Shown piece by piece: positions 53,996-64,000 of a DNA stretch of 64,000 bases. Positions within the stretch are counted from its first letter, which is position 1; every line of letters begins with the position of its first letter. This DNA comes from Rhizobium subbaraonis (GTDB lineage: Bacteria > Pseudomonadota > Alphaproteobacteria > Rhizobiales > Rhizobiaceae). The stretch spans positions 186,001-250,000 of the forward strand of contig NZ_OBQD01000003.1 of the NCBI RefSeq assembly GCF_900220975.1, in the 5' to 3' direction. A program made the translations under genes and the position numbers. A model generated the notes under the pieces. The model was given only the letters and a program-made list of their open reading frames with translations. It was not told where the DNA came from and did no database searches.

Positions 53996-55435
53996 TTAGA
54001 CTCTCGCAAGGAGGCTGGAATAAAGTTTGGCGTAGCGTTCGGCGCTGCGTTCCCATGAAACGTCGCACTTCATGCCCTGATTTTGCAACCGGGCCCAGAC
54101 CTTAGGTTCTCTAAATGCGGTGAAAGCACGGCGAAGCGCCTGTCGAAGCCCTTCAACGTCAACGGGTGCAAACTGGAAGCCTGTCGCGACGCGCGCGGCG
54201 AGCGCTGCCTCGTTGGCGTCGATGACGGTATCGGCAAGGCCGCCAGTGCGGCCGACGATCGGAACGCAGCCGTAGCGCAGCCCGTAGAGCTGCGTCAGCC
54301 CGCAGGGTTCGAAACGCGAGGGAATCAGGATCGCGTCGGCGCCGGCCTGCATCAGGTGCGACAGCGGCTCGTCATAGCCGATGACGATGCCGACGCGACC
54401 GCGGTGACGGGAGGCCGCGGCCAGCAGCGCGCCTTCCAGCCCCTGGTCGCCCGAGCCGAGCACGGCAAGCCTGCCGCCCTCGGCCACGATCCAGTCGGCA
54501 AGCTCTGCAATCAGGTCGATGCCCTTCTGCCAGGTCAGGCGCGATACCACGCAAAACAGCGGGCCGTCGTCGTTGATCAAGCTGAAGCGCTCCGCCAGCG
54601 CCCTGCGGTTCTTGGCACGGAGCCTAAGCGACGAGGGGCCGTAGTTGGCGGCGATATGCGGATCGGTCGACGGGTCCCATACGGATGTGTCGATGCCGTT
54701 GACGATGCCCACGAGCTCGCTTGCGCGGGCATTGATCAGGCCCTCCAGGCCCATGCCGTATTGCGGCGTGGTGATTTCCTGCGCGTAAGTGGGGCTGACG
54801 GTCGTCACTTCCCAGGCGGTGCGCAGCCCGCCCTTGAGGAAGCCGACATCGCCGTAATATTCCAGTCCCTCGACGCTGAAGGCGTCCGGCGGCAGGCCGA
54901 GCTGGGGGAAGATTTCAGGCCCGAACTGGCCTTGGAAGGCAAGGTTGTGCACCGTGATGACGTTCGGCACGCGCTCGAGCCCGGTGTAGCGCATGTAGAC
55001 CGGCGTCATCGCCGCCTGCCAGTCATGGGCATGCACGACTTGCGGCGTCCAGTCCGGCAGAAGGCCGCGGGCGATTTCCGCACCTGCGTGGCACAGGGCG
55101 GCGAAGCGCTTCCAGTTGTCGATATAGTCCCTGCCGGTCACGTCCACATAGGGGCCGCCGGTGCGGTCGAAATAGGTTGGCGCGTCCAGGATCAGCAGGT
55201 CCAGGCCGGCATGGGTCGCAGACAGGATGCGCATCTCGTCGCCGAATACGCTGGTCAGAGTGGCGACCTTGCGCGGCCTGGCCAGTTGCTGCATCACCGC
55301 GGGATATCCAGGCAGGAGCGTGCGCATCCGTATGCCGTTTCCCGCAAGCGCCAGCGGCAGGGCGCCCGCCACGTCGGCGAGCCCGCCTGTCTTGATCAGC
55401 GGGAAGACCTCGGATGCCACCGAAAGCACATTCAT
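53996..55435 (-). CDS. glgA: Glycogen synthase
   Basis: A 479-residue GT5 enzyme that adds glucose from ADP-glucose to glycogen. N-terminal [20 protein letters not shown] holds the ADP-glucose site with its KxGGL motif; the C-terminal E-x7-E type region is [15 protein letters not shown], followed by [13 protein letters not shown]. Starts 26 bp after the glgC stop. Complete. Confidence 0.97.
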   Translation of the reverse strand: MNVLSVASEVFPLIKTGGLADVAGALPLALAGNGIRMRTLLPGYPAVMQQLARPRKVATLTSVFGDEMRILSATHAGLDLLILDAPTYFDRTGGPYVDVTGRDYIDNWKRFAALCHAGAEIARGLLPDWTPQVVHAHDWQAAMTPVYMRYTGLERVPNVITVHNLAFQGQFGPEIFPQLGLPPDAFSVEGLEYYGDVGFLKGGLRTAWEVTTVSPTYAQEITTPQYGMGLEGLINARASELVGIVNGIDTSVWDPSTDPHIAANYGPSSLRLRAKNRRALAERFSLINDDGPLFCVVSRLTWQKGIDLIAELADWIVAEGGRLAVLGSGDQGLEGALLAAASRHRGRVGIVIGYDEPLSHLMQAGADAILIPSRFEPCGLTQLYGLRYGCVPIVGRTGGLADTVIDANEAALAARVATGFQFAPVDVEGLRQALRRAFTAFREPKVWARLQNQGMKCDVSWERSAERYAKLYSSLLARV

Positions 55436-55461
55436 GGGCGACTGATCCTAGAGTTTTGACC

Positions 55462-56724
55462 CTAAAGGTCGAGCTTGTCGATCATCGCCTGGGTGATGAG
55501 GCAGATGCCGTTCTCCGAGCGGCGGAAGCGCCGTCCGTCGAGTTCGGGATCCTCACCGACCACCAGGCCTTCCGGTATGATTACCCCGCGATCGATGACG
55601 ACATTGCGAAGCTGCGCGTGCCGGCCGATCTTCACGTCCGGCAGGACCACCGCGCCCTCGAGGCGCGAGTAGGAATTTGCGCGTACGCCGGTGAATAGCA
55701 GGCTGCGGTGGAGCGACGACCCCGAGATGATGCAGTCGCCTGAGACGAGCGAGGATATTGCCGAGCCGCGCCGGTCCTCGTCGTCATGGACGAACTTCGC
55801 CGGCGGCTTGATCTCGGCGAAGGTCCAGATCGGCCAGGTGCTGTCGTAGATGTCGAGCTCGGGTGTGATGTCGGTCAGGTCGATGTTGGCCTGCCAATAG
55901 GCGTCCACCGTTCCGACATCGCGCCAGTAGGCTTCGCGCTCGAAGTCGGAGCGGACACAGGACGCGGTGAAGCGGTGGGCGACGGCTTTGCCGTTCTCGA
56001 CGATGTAGGGAATGATATCCTTGCCGAAGTCGCGCGAGGAATTCGGGTCGTCGGCGTCGCGGCGCAAGAGATCCATCAGGAAGCGCGTGTGGAACACATA
56101 GATGCCCATCGAGGCGAGCGCCATTTCCGGATTGCCGGGGATGCCCGGCGGATCGGAAGGTTTCTCGACGAAGTCGATGATCTCGTCCTTGTCGTTGACG
56201 TGCATGACGCCGAAGCCCACGGCCTCCATGCGTGGCACCTCGAGGCAGCCGATCGTCACCTGCGCGCCGGAATCGACGTGCTGCTGCAGCATCAGCTCGT
56301 AGTCCATCTTGTAGACATGGTCGCCGGCGAGGATCACCATGTATTCGACGCCGTAGTCCTCGATGATGTCGATGTTCTGATAGACCGCGTCGGCGGTGCC
56401 TTCGTACCACTGGGTCTCGGACACGCGCTGGCTGGCCGGCAGGATGTCGAAGCTCTCGTTACGCTCGGGGCGGAAGAAGTTCCAGCCGCGCTGCAGGTGA
56501 CGGATCAGCGAATGGGCCTTGTACTGCGTCGCCACGCCGATGCGGCGGATGCCGGAATTCAGGGCGTTGGAGAGGGCGAAGTCGATAATGCGCGCCTTGC
56601 CGCCGAAGTACACGGCTGGCTTGGCCCGGCGGTCGGTCAGTTCCTTCAGGCGGCTGCCGCGACCGCCTGCCAGTACATAGGCCATGGCGTCGCGCGCCAG
56701 TGGCTGATTGCGCTTTTGCTCCAT
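55462..56724 (-). CDS. glgC: Glucose-1-phosphate adenylyltransferase
   Basis: A 420-residue ADP-glucose pyrophosphorylase, the usual control point of glycogen synthesis (fructose-6-phosphate and pyruvate type in rhizobia). The nucleotide loop is [14 protein letters not shown], the catalytic Asp is in [10 protein letters not shown], and the substrate loop FVEKPSDP is present. C-terminal hexapeptide-type helix follows (about 300-420). ATG 56724 follows GGGAGGACAACA, giving a 22-bp gap from glgB; a longer in-frame start lies inside glgB and is unlikely. Confidence 0.96.
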   Translation of the reverse strand: MEQKRNQPLARDAMAYVLAGGRGSRLKELTDRRAKPAVYFGGKARIIDFALSNALNSGIRRIGVATQYKAHSLIRHLQRGWNFFRPERNESFDILPASQRVSETQWYEGTADAVYQNIDIIEDYGVEYMVILAGDHVYKMDYELMLQQHVDSGAQVTIGCLEVPRMEAVGFGVMHVNDKDEIIDFVEKPSDPPGIPGNPEMALASMGIYVFHTRFLMDLLRRDADDPNSSRDFGKDIIPYIVENGKAVAHRFTASCVRSDFEREAYWRDVGTVDAYWQANIDLTDITPELDIYDSTWPIWTFAEIKPPAKFVHDDEDRRGSAISSLVSGDCIISGSSLHRSLLFTGVRANSYSRLEGAVVLPDVKIGRHAQLRNVVIDRGVIIPEGLVVGEDPELDGRRFRRSENGICLITQAMIDKLDL

Positions 56725-56746
56725 TGTTGTCCTCCCGACCAGTCCG

Positions 56747-58951
56747 TCATGCATCCTGTTCCAGCATCAAAGTCGCCAGCGGCGGCAATGTTATCATGGC
56801 TGAAACGTTCCCGTTCTTGTCTCTTGTCGCCTGCACTGCGCCGCCATTCCCCTTGCCCGAGCCGCCATAGATGTCGGCATCGGTGTTGAGAATCTCCTTC
56901 CAGCGGCCCTCGCCCGGCAACGGTATTCGGTAGGCTTCGCGGTAGACTGGCGTGAAGTTGGTGACGACCGCGATCGTCTTTTCGCCCGGCGCCTTGCGCA
57001 GCCAGGCGAAGACGGAATTGTCGCGATCGTCGGCCAGCAGCCACTCGAACCCTTCGCCTTCGCAATCGCGCGCGTGCAGGGCCACCCGGCGCCTGTAGGT
57101 GCCGTTGAGGTCGCGCACCAGCCGGCGCATGCCTTCATGCATGCGATATTCGAGCAGGTTCCAGTCGAGCGCGCGATCCTCGCTCCATTCCCGCCACTGG
57201 GCGAATTCCTGCCCCATGAACAAGAGCTTCTTGCCGGGGTATCCCCACATGAAGGCGTAGTAGGCGCGCAGATTGGCGAACTTCTGCCAGTCGTCGCCCG
57301 TCATCTTGGCGATCAGCGAGCCCTTGCCATGGACCACTTCGTCATGGCTCAGCGGCAGCACGAAGTTCTCCGTGAAGGCATAGAGCAGGCCAAAGGTCAT
57401 GTCGTTGTGGTGGAACTTGCGGTGCACCGGCTCGCGCGACATGAATTGCAGCGTGTCGTGCATGAAGCCCATGTTCCACTTGAAGCCGAAGCCGAGGCCG
57501 CCTTCGTGGACGGGATGGGACACCTTCGGCCAGGAGGTCGATTCCTCGGCGATCGTCATTACGCCCGGCTGGGTGCCGTAGACGCGGGAATTCATCGTCT
57601 GCAGGAAGCGCACGGCCTCCAGGTTCTCGTTGCCGCCATATTCGTTCGGCACCCACTCGCCGTGCTTGCGCGAGTAGTCGAGGTAGAGCATGGAGGCGAC
57701 CGCATCGACGCGCAAACCGTCGATATGGAACTTCTCGGCCCAGTAGAGGGCGTTGTTGATCAGGAAGGCCAGCACCTCCTGACGGCCGAAATTGTAGATC
57801 GCCGTGTTCCAGTCGGGATGAAAGCCCTGGCGGGGGTCTTCATGTTCGTAGAGCGCAGTGCCGTCGAACCAGCGCAGGCCGTGCTCGTCGGTCGGGAAAT
57901 GGGCCGGGACCCAATCCAGGATGACGCCGAGGCCCACCTTGTGGGCGCCGTTGACGAAGCGGGCGAATCCTTCCGGTTCGCCGAAGCGCGCCGTTGGCGC
58001 ATAGAGCCCGGTGGTCTGGTAGCCCCAGGACGGGTCGTAGGGATATTCGGAAATCGGCAGGAATTCGATGTGGGTGAAGCCCATGTCCACGCAGTAGGGG
58101 ATCAGCCGGTCCGCCAGTTCGTCCCAGGAGAGCATTTCGCCGTTGTCGCGCCGCTGCCAGGAGGCTGCGTGCACTTCGTAGATGGAGATGGGCTGGCGGC
58201 GGGCGTCGGCGCTGGCCCAGAAGGCGCGATGGGCCTCGTCCTCCCATTCTTGATCGATCTCGCCCGTGGTCATCGACGCGGTGCGCGGACGCAGTTCGGA
58301 GCGCCGTGCGAAGGGATCGGCCTTCAGAGGCAACAGTTCGCCATTCTTGCCGACGATCTCGTATTTGTAGGCGCTGCCGGCGGTCACGCCGGGCAGGAAG
58401 ATCTCCCAAATGCCGGTGTCGCCGCGCCGGCGCATGACGTGGCGGCGGCCGTCCCATTCGTTGAAATCGCCGACGACGGAGACGCGCTGCGCGTTGGGCG
58501 CCCAGACGGCGAAATGAAAGCCGTCGATACCGTCGAGCGTCAGCGGATGGGCACCCATGCGGTCGAACAGCCGCAGGTGCGATCCCTGCCGCATATAGTA
58601 ATCGTCCATCGGGCCGAGCACGGGGCCGAAGGAATAGGGATCGACGACGATCCATTCGCCACCTTCATTGCGCGCGCGGTAGCGGATGGGCTGCAGCTTG
58701 CGAATGGAGACGGAGCCGGCGAAGACACCCGCGGCATCGAGGCGATCGAGATTTCCAATCGTCTTGCCGGCCATTGTTTCGGCAGAGACGGTTTCGGCAT
58801 TCGGGATGAAGCAGCGCGCGACGAACTTGTCATCGACCTGCTGGATGCCGAGTACGGCGAAGGGATCCGAATGGCGGCCGTCCAGAATTGCCTCGATTTC
58901 GGCCTTCGCCAGACCCGTCGATTGCTTTGCCAGCGGGTCTTTTTTTGCCAT
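56747..58951 (-). CDS. glgB: 1,4-alpha-glucan branching enzyme
   Basis: A 734-residue GH13 enzyme that makes alpha-1,6 branches. It has an N-terminal branching-enzyme module and CBM48 (about 15-220), then the barrel with the nucleophile in [16 protein letters not shown], the acid in AEESTSWP and the third acid region [15 protein letters not shown]. Its ATG overlaps the glgP stop in a TGATG junction, so the two are coupled. A TTG one codon earlier is also in frame. Confidence 0.97.
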   Translation of the reverse strand: MAKKDPLAKQSTGLAKAEIEAILDGRHSDPFAVLGIQQVDDKFVARCFIPNAETVSAETMAGKTIGNLDRLDAAGVFAGSVSIRKLQPIRYRARNEGGEWIVVDPYSFGPVLGPMDDYYMRQGSHLRLFDRMGAHPLTLDGIDGFHFAVWAPNAQRVSVVGDFNEWDGRRHVMRRRGDTGIWEIFLPGVTAGSAYKYEIVGKNGELLPLKADPFARRSELRPRTASMTTGEIDQEWEDEAHRAFWASADARRQPISIYEVHAASWQRRDNGEMLSWDELADRLIPYCVDMGFTHIEFLPISEYPYDPSWGYQTTGLYAPTARFGEPEGFARFVNGAHKVGLGVILDWVPAHFPTDEHGLRWFDGTALYEHEDPRQGFHPDWNTAIYNFGRQEVLAFLINNALYWAEKFHIDGLRVDAVASMLYLDYSRKHGEWVPNEYGGNENLEAVRFLQTMNSRVYGTQPGVMTIAEESTSWPKVSHPVHEGGLGFGFKWNMGFMHDTLQFMSREPVHRKFHHNDMTFGLLYAFTENFVLPLSHDEVVHGKGSLIAKMTGDDWQKFANLRAYYAFMWGYPGKKLLFMGQEFAQWREWSEDRALDWNLLEYRMHEGMRRLVRDLNGTYRRRVALHARDCEGEGFEWLLADDRDNSVFAWLRKAPGEKTIAVVTNFTPVYREAYRIPLPGEGRWKEILNTDADIYGGSGKGNGGAVQATRDKNGNVSAMITLPPLATLMLEQDA

Positions 58952-61413
58952 CAAGCGCCCCAGATCTCGGTCGCGTACTGACGGATGGTCCTGTCGGAGG
59001 AGAACCAGCCCATCCGCGCCGTGTTCAGGACCGCCTTGGAGTTCCAGGCGGCCGTGTCGGACCAGAGCGCATCGACGTCGCGCTGCGCCTTGGCATAGGC
59101 ATCGAAGTCGGCCGCGACCATGAACCAGTCGTGGTTGTAGAGGCCGTCGATCAGGCCGGCAAAGCGGCCACGGTCGTCGGGAGAGAACACGCCCGAAGAG
59201 ATGGCCGACAGCGCCTGCGACAGCTCCGGCGAACCCTCGATGATGGCGCGCGGGTTATGGCCCTCGGCGCGAACCCGGGCGACTTCGTCTGCGGTCATGC
59301 CGAAGATGACGATGTTTTCCGCGCCCACGTGGTCGCGCATTTCGACATTGGCGCCGTCGAGCGTCCCGATCGTCAGCGCGCCGTTCAGCGCGAACTTCAT
59401 GTTGCCGGTTCCCGACGCTTCCATGCCTGCCGTCGAGATCTGCTCGGAAAGGTCGGCTGCCGGAACCATGACCTCGGCAAGCGAGACGTTGTAGTTCGGA
59501 ACGAACACGACCTTGAGCAGGCCGCGCACGGCGGGATCGTTGTTGATGACGCGGGCGACGTCGTTCGCCAGTTTGATGATCAGCTTGGCATTGTGATAGC
59601 TCGGCGCCGCCTTGCCGGCGAAAAGCTTGACGCGGGGTACCCAGTCGAGTTCCGGCCGCGAACGGATCTGGTCGTAGAGCGCCACGGCCTCGACGATGTT
59701 GAGCAGCTGGCGCTTGTATTCGTGGATGCGCTTGATCTGGATGTCGAACATGGCGCCCGGATCGAGGCGGACGCCGATCCTGGCCTGCACAAGATTGGCG
59801 AGCCGCACCTTGTTCTCGCGCTTGATCGCGGCGAAACGCTCGCGGAAGGCGGAATCGCCGGCGAAGCGGTCGAGCGCCTTCAGCTGTTCGGCGTCGTCCT
59901 CGAAGGCGTCACCGATCGATTCGCGAATGAGGTTGAACAGGCCGGGATTGCACTGCATCAGCCAGCGCCGTGGCGTGATGCCGTTGGTCTTGTTGTTGAT
60001 GCGGTCGGGGTAAAGGCGGTGAAGGTCGGCGAAGACCGTCTCCTTCATCAGTTCCGTGTGCAGCGCGGAGACCCCGTTGACGGAATGCGAGCCGACGAAG
60101 GCGAGGTTGCCCATCCGCACCCGGCGCTCGCCGCCTTCCTCGATCAGCGAGATGTTGCGGACGCTCTGGTCGTCGGCGCCGCGTTCCTTGCGGGCCTCGA
60201 TCAGGATCTTCGCGTTGATCGCGTAGACGATCTGCATATGCCGCGGCAGCAACCGCTCGAAGAGCGGAACCGGCCAGCTCTCCAGCGCCTCGGGCAGAAG
60301 CGTGTGGTTGGTGTAGCCGAAGGTGCGACGGGTGAGGTCCCAGGCGGTATCGAAATCAAGACCGTGCATATCGGTCAGCAGGCGCACGAGCTCGGCCACC
60401 GATACCGCCGGATGCGTATCGTTCAGCTGGATCGCGACCGCATCCGGCAGCGAGCTGAAATCCGGATACTGCTGCAGGTGGCGGCGCAGGATGTCCTGCA
60501 GCGAGGCGGACGAGAAGAAGAACTCCTGGCGCAGGCGCAGTTCCTGACCGGCGGGCGTGGCGTCTGCCGGGTAGAGAACCCGCGTCAGGCTCTCGGCCTT
60601 GTTGCTGTCGCGCAGCGCGCCGATGTGGTCGCCGGCGTTGAAGGCGTCGAGAAGGATCGGATCGATCGGGTTTGCCGCCCAGAGGCGGAGCGTGTTGACG
60701 CGCTTGGCGCGCCAGCCGACGGCCGGCGTGTCGTATGCGGTTGCGATCACGCGCTCGGCGGGCTTCCAGACAAAGCGCTGCTTGCCGTCGCCGAGATCCA
60801 GCGTCTCGACAGCCCCGCCGAAGCCGATTTCATAGGAGCTTTCGCGTCGTTCGAATTCCCAGGGATTGCCGTGCGCCAGCCAGGTCTCCGGAAGTTCCAC
60901 CTGCCAGCCGTCGGCGATCTGCTGACGGAAGAGGCCGTGAACGTAGCGGATGCCGTAACCATAGGCCGGCACATCGGTCGTCGCCATGGATTCGATGAAA
61001 CAGGCGGCAAGCCGGCCGAGACCGCCATTGCCGAGTGCCGCGTCCGGTTCGAGCTCGGCGATGATGTCGATATCGACGCCGAGCGAGGCGAGCGCCTCGC
61101 GCATCTCATCCATCAGGCCGATGTTCGTCATCGCGTCGCGCATCAGTCGGCCGATGAGGAACTCGAGCGACAGATAGTAGACGCGCTTGGCACCGGTGGC
61201 GTAGGTGCGGCGCGTCGAATCCATCCACTTGTCGGTGATGCGGTCGCGTACGACCAGGATCGCCGCCGTCAGCCAGTCGTGTGGCTTGGCGACCTTCGGG
61301 TCCTTGCCGATGCGGTATTTCAGGCGTTCCACCAGCTCGGTCGCAAGCTGCGACGGCTCGGTGGATCGTGGTGCGGGAGCGGGGATTTCGTTGGCGGAGA
61401 CCCTGTTCATCAT
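58951..61413 (-). CDS. glgP: Glycogen phosphorylase
   Basis: An 820-residue GT35 enzyme that releases glucose-1-phosphate from glycogen. The PLP site EASGTGNMKF is present, with GNGGLGRLAACFIES early in the protein and IKRIHEYKRQLLN. The N-terminus has an additional Pro/Ala-rich leader. First gene of the minus-strand glg array; breakdown (glgP, glgX) and synthesis genes are thus on one transcript, so flux must be set by enzyme regulation. Confidence 0.97.
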   Translation of the reverse strand: MMNRVSANEIPAPAPRSTEPSQLATELVERLKYRIGKDPKVAKPHDWLTAAILVVRDRITDKWMDSTRRTYATGAKRVYYLSLEFLIGRLMRDAMTNIGLMDEMREALASLGVDIDIIAELEPDAALGNGGLGRLAACFIESMATTDVPAYGYGIRYVHGLFRQQIADGWQVELPETWLAHGNPWEFERRESSYEIGFGGAVETLDLGDGKQRFVWKPAERVIATAYDTPAVGWRAKRVNTLRLWAANPIDPILLDAFNAGDHIGALRDSNKAESLTRVLYPADATPAGQELRLRQEFFFSSASLQDILRRHLQQYPDFSSLPDAVAIQLNDTHPAVSVAELVRLLTDMHGLDFDTAWDLTRRTFGYTNHTLLPEALESWPVPLFERLLPRHMQIVYAINAKILIEARKERGADDQSVRNISLIEEGGERRVRMGNLAFVGSHSVNGVSALHTELMKETVFADLHRLYPDRINNKTNGITPRRWLMQCNPGLFNLIRESIGDAFEDDAEQLKALDRFAGDSAFRERFAAIKRENKVRLANLVQARIGVRLDPGAMFDIQIKRIHEYKRQLLNIVEAVALYDQIRSRPELDWVPRVKLFAGKAAPSYHNAKLIIKLANDVARVINNDPAVRGLLKVVFVPNYNVSLAEVMVPAADLSEQISTAGMEASGTGNMKFALNGALTIGTLDGANVEMRDHVGAENIVIFGMTADEVARVRAEGHNPRAIIEGSPELSQALSAISSGVFSPDDRGRFAGLIDGLYNHDWFMVAADFDAYAKAQRDVDALWSDTAAWNSKAVLNTARMGWFSSDRTIRQYATEIWGA

Positions 61414-61564
61414 GGGTGGTAACGAAGCCCTTCTCTACTGATCGGCAGACACAAAACGTGGCGATTTGACGCAATTTTGCATCTATCCGAAGCGCTTGCA
61501 ATACAGCGCTGGAAGAAAGGAGCCATGCGGTGGGTGCACGGCGGATGGCCAGGAAATAGACAGA

Positions 61565-61593
61565 GGCCCGCTGTCCGATCCGGACGGCGGGCC
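61565..61593. terminator. Hairpin between the vWA gene and glgP
   Basis: GGCCCGC then GTCCG pair with CGGAC and GCGGGCC around a short loop, one mismatch in the stem. It sits 28 bases past the stop of the minus-strand vWA gene and upstream of glgP. No strong T-run on either side, so probably a terminator helped by Rho, or a boundary hairpin. Confidence 0.5.
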
Positions 61594-61620
61594 TTGTGAA
61601 TGTGCGGGGTTTGCGAAAGT

Positions 61621-62871
61621 CTAATGCGTCAGGCGGGCATAGGCGCCTGCGGCTCGTTCGCCGATCGTCTTGAAGGCGGCGACCAACTGGGCCATGTCCT
61701 TGGCCTCATAGTAGTGTGAGGTCGTGGTCGAGCAGTACTGCAGAAGCTCCTGTCCGCGCTTCGGGGCCATGAAGGCCACGGTGTAGACCTCGATCTTGGC
61801 CGTGCGGGCAAGATCGCAATAGGCCTTCGTCTCCTTGTCGGACTTCTTCGAATTGGAGTCGTTCGAGCTGCCGTTGTAGGCGGTGTTTTCGCCGTCGGTC
61901 ATGAAGACGATGTACTTGGTCGGAACCTGGCCGTTCTTCTCCTTGTGGTATTCTTCCTCGGTCTTCTCATTCGACGTGTCGGAGATCGTCAGCTTCTCGT
62001 AAGCCTTGCCGAAGGCGGCATGTGAATCGGTACCGCCCTCCGGCTGGGTCGGCAGCGCATTGACGTAGGCGAGGGCGGCGTCCGTGCCCCAGGCAAACGT
62101 CGTTTCAGTCTGCATTTTGTCGTTGTAGGACACCGCGGCCGTGCGAACGAGCTCCTTGTTCGGGTCTGCGGTATTCAGCTGCGTCACGAGATTGGCGACC
62201 GCCAGTTTCAGCGCGCCGATCTTGCGGGTGTAGCAAGGCTTCGTCTCGGAGATGTTGCTGCCCCAGTTCTTCTCCGTCCAGTTCTTGCACTTCTGCGTGC
62301 TGCTGGCGATATCGTTGGTGATGAACGACATCGAGCCGGAGCGGTCGAGCACGAGGAACATCGAAAGTGCGTTCTTCGATTCCGTGGCGCTCTTGGCCGA
62401 GGTCGACGCGTTCACGGTGGAGACGTCCTTGACCAGCAGGCGGGTGAGCGGGTTGAGGTCCACGCCATACTGGGCATTGATCTGCACCACGAACTGTTTT
62501 CCGGTGCCGACCGTCGCAATCTGCTGGATATCGATTTCGGAGTTGGACAGAAGCTCCAATTTCTCCTTGGCCGCCTCGTCGTCGAGATCGCTGCCGTCCT
62601 GCATCTGCGTCTTGAGGAACTGCATGGCCAGAAGCTTTGCGTCCGCCTCCGTGTACTTGTCGTTTGCCAGCGCCGAGGCGGCTGCAAGGGCTGCCGAGTC
62701 GGCCGCATCCTGCAGCCGCGACTTCGTCATCATGATCTGCGTCAGGTCGATAGAGATGCCGCCGGCGCCCAGCAGCACCGGAAGCAGCAATGCCGTCATC
62801 ATGCCGAAGTTACCGCGACGGTCCTTTATCAGGCGGGAAAGGACACCCTGTTTTTCCGTTGCCAGTTTCAT
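61621..62871 (-). CDS. TadE/TadG-like pilus-assembly protein with von Willebrand A domain
   Basis: A 416-residue protein. A basic head and one membrane span (about 17-45, RRGNFGMMTALLLPVLLGAGG) resemble Tad pilus pseudopilin-type leaders. The segment after it (KSRLQDAADSAALAAASALA) is the TadG pattern. From about residue 165 a von Willebrand A domain follows with the metal motif LVLDRSGSMSF (DxSxS) and later VFMTDGENTAY. No tad cluster is in the window. ATG 62871 is chosen; upstream in-frame codons to 62943 lack a signal. Confidence 0.88.
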   Translation of the reverse strand: MKLATEKQGVLSRLIKDRRGNFGMMTALLLPVLLGAGGISIDLTQIMMTKSRLQDAADSAALAAASALANDKYTEADAKLLAMQFLKTQMQDGSDLDDEAAKEKLELLSNSEIDIQQIATVGTGKQFVVQINAQYGVDLNPLTRLLVKDVSTVNASTSAKSATESKNALSMFLVLDRSGSMSFITNDIASSTQKCKNWTEKNWGSNISETKPCYTRKIGALKLAVANLVTQLNTADPNKELVRTAAVSYNDKMQTETTFAWGTDAALAYVNALPTQPEGGTDSHAAFGKAYEKLTISDTSNEKTEEEYHKEKNGQVPTKYIVFMTDGENTAYNGSSNDSNSKKSDKETKAYCDLARTAKIEVYTVAFMAPKRGQELLQYCSTTTSHYYEAKDMAQLVAAFKTIGERAAGAYARLTH

Positions 62872-63085
62872 TTTGGAAGCCACCCCATCGTCATAATGTT
62901 GCAGCGACGATAGCGTGGAAAAATTATCCGCCGGTTTCGGCAAAAGCTAAAATTGGAGGCATATGCGAAAAAGAGCCCGGAAAGCAGTGGGTTGCGGGTG
63001 GTGGCCGGTGTCTCCAATCGGGACTCGCAGGCAGGCCGCCGGCCGCCTGTGCCAAAATCGGACAACCCCTCCGGTTTGCCTTTGC

Positions 63086-63973
63086 CTAACCCTGCGGGGT
63101 CACGGGAATGACGTCGACGGCCTGTGACGTCGTCTGCTGGCCGTAGCTCTTGACGATGCCGATGACGGGTGCCACGTCGGCGTAGTCGCGGCCATAGCCG
63201 ACGACGATGTGGTCGCTGCCGGCGGGGATGTTGTTGGTCGGGTCCAGCTCGATCCAGCCGGTCACGCGCCCGCACCAGAGGCGCACCCAGGCGTGCATTG
63301 CGTCGGCGCCTTCGAGCCTCTCCTTTCCCGCCGGCGGGATGGTGCGCAGGAAGCCGCTGACATAGCCTGCGGGAATGCCGAGGCTGCGCAGCGCCACGAT
63401 CATCACATGGGTGAAATCCTGGCAGACGCCACGCTTGAGGCGGAATGCCTCGATGGGGGTGGTCTCCACCGACGTCGCTTCGGCGTCATAGGTGAAGTCT
63501 GCATGGATGCGCTCGCAGATCGCGTTGCCGATCTCCTGCACGGTCATACCGTCGCGGGCGATCGAGCGCGCGTACTCGGCAATCACCGGACAATGGGGCA
63601 GGCGGGGGCTGTGACCGGTGAAGTGGTGGGGCGATGCCGGATCGAGAGACCAATAGGCCGCGATCTCCCTGGAAAGCTCGCCCGGGCGCGGCGAAAAATC
63701 CGGAAGGTCCTCGCGGATATCCACCTGCACCCGTGCCTGCATGTCAACCTCCAGCCGGTCATGGGCATTGCGGAAGAGGATCGAGGTCGCCGAGTTCTCG
63801 AAGAAATCGACGAGGCCGTTGCGCTCCACCGGCTGGGGGACGATGTCGATCGCGCCGGCGATCAGCCGCTGGCGGCCGGGAATCGAGCGCGGCAGGATAC
63901 GGACCATGTGCCGGCCGCCGGAGACCGCAACCTCGTAGTCGTACTCGATGCGCAGGTTGATGTCGTACAGCAT
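63086..63973 (-). CDS. Transglutaminase-family cysteine protease-like protein
   Basis: A 295-residue transglutaminase-like (BTLCP/YebA-type) protein. N-terminal beta domain with MLYDINLRIEYDYEVAVSG, then the catalytic triad: Cys in RGVCQDFTHVMIVALR, His in DAMHAWVRLW, Asp in ELDPTNN. Usually found after an alpha-E domain protein and a circularly permuted ATP-grasp protein; a short frame ending TYLS just upstream would fit this. Role is unknown; peptide processing or amide modification are suggested. Confidence 0.93.
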   Translation of the reverse strand: MLYDINLRIEYDYEVAVSGGRHMVRILPRSIPGRQRLIAGAIDIVPQPVERNGLVDFFENSATSILFRNAHDRLEVDMQARVQVDIREDLPDFSPRPGELSREIAAYWSLDPASPHHFTGHSPRLPHCPVIAEYARSIARDGMTVQEIGNAICERIHADFTYDAEATSVETTPIEAFRLKRGVCQDFTHVMIVALRSLGIPAGYVSGFLRTIPPAGKERLEGADAMHAWVRLWCGRVTGWIELDPTNNIPAGSDHIVVGYGRDYADVAPVIGIVKSYGQQTTSQAVDVIPVTPQG

Positions 63974-63985
63974 GGTGTGGGGGTC

Positions 63986-64000
63986 TCAGCTCAGGTAGGT
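63986..64000 (-). CDS. C-terminal end of an upstream gene, cut by window edge
   Basis: Reading the minus strand from the window edge gives Thr-Tyr-Leu-Ser and a TGA at 63986-63988, 12 bases before the transglutaminase ATG. By the usual arrangement this would be an alpha-E domain protein, but four residues cannot prove it. Confidence 0.25.
   Translation of the reverse strand, partial: TYLS

Noticed and set aside
58888-61422. Long plus-strand open frame (844 aa) opposite glgP
   Set aside because: Shadow frame; glgP on the other strand has complete family motifs.

Overview
The window is a GC-rich chromosomal segment of an alphaproteobacterium, most likely Rhizobiales and probably Rhizobiaceae (Shinella/Ensifer/Rhizobium-like). 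This rests on remembered gene order and protein style, not on a search: an aa3-oxidase subunit IV gene next to a three-gene pntAA-pntAB-pntB, rpsU, soxBDAG, glgP-B-C-A-pgm-glgX, a rhizobial-type ornithine decarboxylase, and a palindromic intergenic element resembling the rhizobial mosaic type. I saw no insertion sequence, prophage, CRISPR array, tRNA or rRNA. Almost everything is ordinary chromosomal coding sequence.

Layout. 1-14 kb is carbohydrate catabolism: the 3' end of xylA, a small stress-type membrane protein, a LacI regulator facing a sugar ABC transporter (ATPase, permease, binding protein), a sugar isomerase/epimerase, a Gfo/Idh/MocA dehydrogenase, a large secreted sulfatase and a GH1 glycosidase. 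Two LacI-type operator systems can be read here. One is a tandem TGTAAA-N2-TTTACA pair between lacI and the transporter. The other is an identical CTGCAACGTTGCAG palindrome in front of both the isomerase and the GH1 gene, which suggests one regulon. 14-31 kb is mixed housekeeping: trhO, a CYTH/CHAD pair, KDPG aldolase, a NicO-type metal exporter with its DUF1007 partner, LysR, ornithine decarboxylase with a long structured leader, OmpW with an FNR-like box, a serine hydrolase, two glyoxalase-superfamily proteins, cysE, a WD40 protein and a His-rich CobW-type GTPase. 31-39 kb holds a creatininase-family amidohydrolase, MarR and LacI regulators, an Inh-type protease inhibitor, a PuuD-type amidase, a membrane GGDEF-EAL protein with a degenerate GGDEF motif, and an N-acyltransferase resembling FeeM/autoinducer synthases.

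39-64 kb is energy and storage metabolism: aa3 oxidase subunit IV, proton-translocating transhydrogenase, a TPR lipoprotein, rpsU, heterotetrameric sarcosine oxidase (soxBDAG), a MaoC-type hydratase, and a tightly packed six-gene glycogen locus read on the minus strand (glgP-glgB-glgC-glgA-pgm-glgX). A Tad-like von Willebrand-A protein and a transglutaminase-family protein follow. The glycogen genes cover synthesis (pgm, glgC, glgA, glgB) and breakdown (glgP, glgX) in one array.

I found no clearly undescribed multi-gene system. The most interesting signals are regulatory: the shared operator linking 6.1 kb and 12.3 kb, the structured odc leader, the hairpin next to the sulfatase start, the inverted repeats flanking the c-di-GMP gene and preceding the FeeM-like gene, the GCATGC inverted repeat before soxB, and an 80-bp near-perfect palindromic element at 11.55 kb.
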